DNA of 62,000 nt, from assembly GCF_000003815.2 (NCBI RefSeq), contig NC_049979.1:3632520-3694519 (forward strand). Reading direction: 5' to 3'. Below are positions 59,112 to 62,000 of this stretch, in pieces. The DNA is from Branchiostoma floridae. Taxonomy: Eukaryota; Chordata; Leptocardii; Amphioxiformes; Branchiostomatidae. Positions within the stretch are counted from its first letter, which is position 1. Every line of letters begins with the position of its first letter. The notes beneath the pieces were generated by a model. It saw only the letters and a program-made list of their open reading frames with translations. It made no database searches and had not been told where the DNA came from. A program made the position numbers and the translations under genes.

Positions 59112-59231
59112 TTTTATACCGGGAAAGCCTCACCCCCGACCCAGACTCGGAAAGGAAGTCCCAAGCTCCGCCCCGATGACGTCACGCTTACTGCCAGAAG
59201 CTGTCAGCGTCTGTTCGCGCGGTTGACGTCA
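59112..59231 (-). promoter_or_regulatory. Promoter: TATA box, GC box and two perfect CRE sites
   Basis: GGTATAAAAACGG on the minus strand lies at about 59,112-59,124. A GC-box-like CTCCGCCCCG is at about 59,166-59,175. TGACGTCA palindromes lie at 59177-59184 and 59224-59231. Such CRE pairs are typical of CREB/ATF-responsive promoters. Confidence 0.65.
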
Positions 59232-59639
59232 CACTCGGGGTAAACTCAGAAGTCTGTTGTCGGTTCGCGGGGTTGAGTCAACCGCGGGAAGCGAGGGCGG
59301 AATGCACGGTGCATGCCAACCTGTTGGACCATCTGCGGAGGCTAAACGCGCGGTTTCCTGTCCATATCCGGTTTCGGCGACCGGAAGTTACGTGGTCTGA
59401 CCTCCCTGATGCTGCCCGTGACCTTCGCGACTAGACTAGAGCAGACCAAACCGATCCGCTTTTCTTGCTTGTCAGACATTTTCGAGAAGAAAGAGAGAAA
59501 GGGAGAACAGAAACATGTAAGGGGTATTCAGCCAAAACACATGACATGTTTGGAGTTTGTCTAACAATGTCTCCTATTGGACATCTTAAATTGTCTTCAT
59601 TCATAGTTAGGGTATAAAAGATCAGTCCTTCCAGATCAC

Positions 59640-59757
59640 TTCAGTGTCACTGACGGAAGGTGGTGGATACCATCTGAAACGTCTGACCGTTTCCAAAATC
59701 ATATCCAGTTGCTTGAGTAACTGCTTTTTGGCATATCTTATTACCTGGATGTCTAAC
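59640..59757. mobile_element. Half element of the GAAACGTCTGACCG foldback family
   Basis: It carries CACTGACGGAAGGTGG, GAAACGTCTGACCGTTTCC and GAGTAACTGCTTTTTGGCAT. The other arm is absent. Confidence 0.6.
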
Positions 59758-60356
59758 CTACATCGACGTGTTTGGAGTTACGGTTTTCCATCTGGTCTTA
59801 ACATCTGTTTGGATATTGTGTATTATCTATAATTGTTAATGGTAAAATAAGACCCTAATTTAATTAATTGAACAGGACAAAGTGGAGAGATTTGAAAAGA
59901 CTGATTGCAGCTGCCGAGTGTCACGCTGATCTCATCAAAAATATGGATTTGTCAGTATAACTGTGGTGTAAGGAGAAGGGAAACGTAGATTGAATCGGTC
60001 TATTATTAAAGTTCAATTCTCTCTTTGTGCCGAGAAAAACTAGTACGAGCCAGTTGGAACGTGATCCCGGCAGCAGTAGCTGGCTGCTCCCGTGGAAAAT
60101 CGTGTCGCGACCCGCCGAGATCCCCTGCCAAGAGACCCGTGCTGACACCGGCCTGCGCCTGTTCTATTCATGGATTCTCTCCGCGCAGAGGTTTGATAGG
60201 CGACGGCTTGTTTTGGCGCCTTTGTACGCGACCGTCCTAAAGCAAAATACTAGTAGAACGCGCGCGCGGCCAGCTTGTCTTTGTGTTCGAACTGGCCTGA
60301 AGGCTGAAGCAACATAGGACGACCGATATCACCTGAAAAGATGCATGTAATAACTC

Positions 60357-60455
60357 GGAGCCTAACCTCTGCTTAGAGAGGAGTCAGACCTCCCAAATCC
60401 TCTCTGATCGTGCTGACCCACATCCGCGTAACCATTATCTCCAAGCAGATGTAGA
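60357..60455. mobile_element. Short element with ACCTCTGCTTAGAGAGG and CTCCAAGCAGATGTAG ends
   Basis: Inverted ends about 80 bp apart, in the same family as 41,444-41,620 by end sequence. Confidence 0.5.
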
Positions 60456-62000
60456 AGTCGGGCTTGTTTTAAGAGGTCTTTTAAGCGTATTTGCGTTGTT
60501 TTGTATGCTTGTTTTTCTGGAGATGCAAGCCTTTTACAGATACCCCCCCCCCCCCCCCCCAAAAAATTAACACAGCCAAACATGCAGACTGCTACAGGTC
60601 TGCTTGTAGATTTTCTCTCGATTACTATTAGGCTCTATCGGGCTCTAGGGGTAGCTGTAATCATCCAAATCAAATGCCAGAAGAGTTCAGGTACAGGTAC
60701 TTTGGCCGGCTAACTCCTTTGGCATGATATCTGCCTATTTGGCCAATTTCCCTTACGCCACAGTATCATTACTTCAGACAAACGTTTAATAGCTACAGGC
60801 ATATTTGAGGATGGATTGGATTGGACTTTCGGAATTCTAAGTGCCTTCTAAGAATTCGGAATGGCCCGCATTTGATACCATCCACGGTTCCTTTGCGACT
60901 TTTCCCATCAAAACGGCTTACCCGGCGACTTCCCGACATTCTTTCTCTGCATATTGGGGGATCTGTGACGCTGTCGTTTGACGAGATGTTGTCTGACTTT
61001 CTCATCAGGGGTGGCTGAAAACCGGGACGGCCACATTCCGCGCGCTCTGGCTTGGTAACCATTTTCTTCTGGTCGGCTTAGGGGTGTGCCGTACCCGGTC
61101 CAGTACAGGCCTGTTTCTGGCAGTCTTTTTAGCCAATCTTTCGAGTTATCACCGTCTAGGGAGCGATGTAGACGCTGAAGCCAATCCCGTAAAAACATCT
61201 CCGGCGTGCGCTGATGAACTTGGCGGGCCAGGTACACCCCTAGGGATAACAGCGAGCTCCCGATGGCATGGTTACCAGGCTGTCTGTAGTGATGACACCG
61301 AGGAAATATGTGCAGGATAAACTCGGGATCTCTCTCGGTGGCATTCGCTGGCCTGTTAGTGTCCGCTGCTTCCTGTAGGGGTATAAACGGCGGACTGAGT
61401 CGGCTGAAATGTCACTCCTGACTCACGGCAATGTTTTCAGCAGTGTATATATACACAGCCTAACAGTGCAGATGTGCGAATGTAAACTTTATCCCTTAAA
61501 GCTAGTCACGATTTCCGCAGGTTGTGCCACTAAACCTTAAAGTATTGGTCACACTTGTGCGTATATTTAAGTCCGTTTGAGTTGCGTATTGTCATTATTT
61601 GGGTTTAGGTAGATTTTCCGTAAGACTATCTCCATGTCTACATTGTCCCCCAACGACCTGGAGGTCAAGGGACCTGGAAAAGAAGTTATTCTTCACTTTG
61701 ATCTCCTCTTGCGCAGCCTGTCATGGTTATATCTAACCGGACGTACTTCTTCGCAGGCCTCAAAGTTTACCTGTGCTAGAATAATGCCGGAACGCAACTC
61801 ATAAGGATTGACCCCTAATTACCCCAGAGGAATTACCAAGGTGGTTAAAAAAATCTCTTTTACCTCCTTGGAATTACCAAACCTTGAGTGAAGTGAAGTA
61901 GCGTTACCGACCTCGAACTTTGACATTTCAGTAGTTGCCTAGGAACAAGCGTAGAAGCATTGAACAGACAGGTTAGACTTCATTCCAGGCAAAGGTGTTT

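Larger units (their letters stand above)
59232..62000. other. Region right of the C1q promoter
   Basis: No gene is supported. Contents: two repeat fragments listed separately, a poly-C tract at about 60,543-60,560, and a TATAAACGG motif near 61,381 without any visible exon. Confidence 0.45.

Overview
This is a eukaryotic window, most likely from a cephalochordate (amphioxus, Branchiostoma). The evidence is: introns with clean GT-AG borders; short exons nearly all in phase 1-1; proteins built from divergent SRCR, sushi/CCP, ZP and C1q modules; and many short foldback elements, SINE-like and LINE sequences. Nothing prokaryotic is present (no operons, no ribosome binding sites, no CRISPR).

The left three quarters (about 500-47,980) is a head-to-tail array of five paralogous genes, all on the minus strand. 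I call them A to E from left to right; transcription runs E, D, C, B, A. Each encodes a predicted type I membrane protein: a first exon with signal peptide and Thr-rich stalk, one or two CCP-SRCR module pairs, a ZP module split over five exons with a furin-type site and external hydrophobic patch, then one exon with the transmembrane helix and a short tail carrying YSVL. A is cut by the window start and only its 5' half is seen. B (866 aa predicted) and C (903 aa) have two CCP-SRCR pairs. D (611 aa) and E have one pair. In E a one-base loss in a homopolymer breaks the SRCR exon. I derived exon borders by hand from splice consensus, paralogue comparison and phase arithmetic; they agree in all genes except at the E frameshift.

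The array shows repeated segmental duplication. A-5'/B-3' (about 520-13,300) and C-5'/D-3' (about 24,930-36,600) are two copies of one block. The right copy has received a LINE (about 27,560-31,503) whose empty site is preserved in the left copy. The left copy has its own extra DNA: a TIR transposon at 1,120-2,898 and a 3-kb block at 5,251-8,283. Genes B and C carry relics showing that each arose by fusion of two neighbouring genes.

The most unusual structure is a minisatellite of 39-41 bp units in the intron after the second ZP exon: one unit in E, about 16 in B, 22-23 in D and 33 in C. It grew from the end of that exon, so nearly every unit carries a copy of the exon's own 5' splice site.

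The right quarter (about 47,980-62,000) leaves the array and holds one minus-strand gene for a small secreted C1q-domain protein (229 aa predicted). It has two coding exons, plus a proposed noncoding first exon about 6.3 kb upstream next to a TATA box and two perfect CRE palindromes. Its 3' end is followed by two truncated tandem copies of the C1q tail. Most of the remaining DNA is repeats: foldback elements, tandem repeats and microsatellites.
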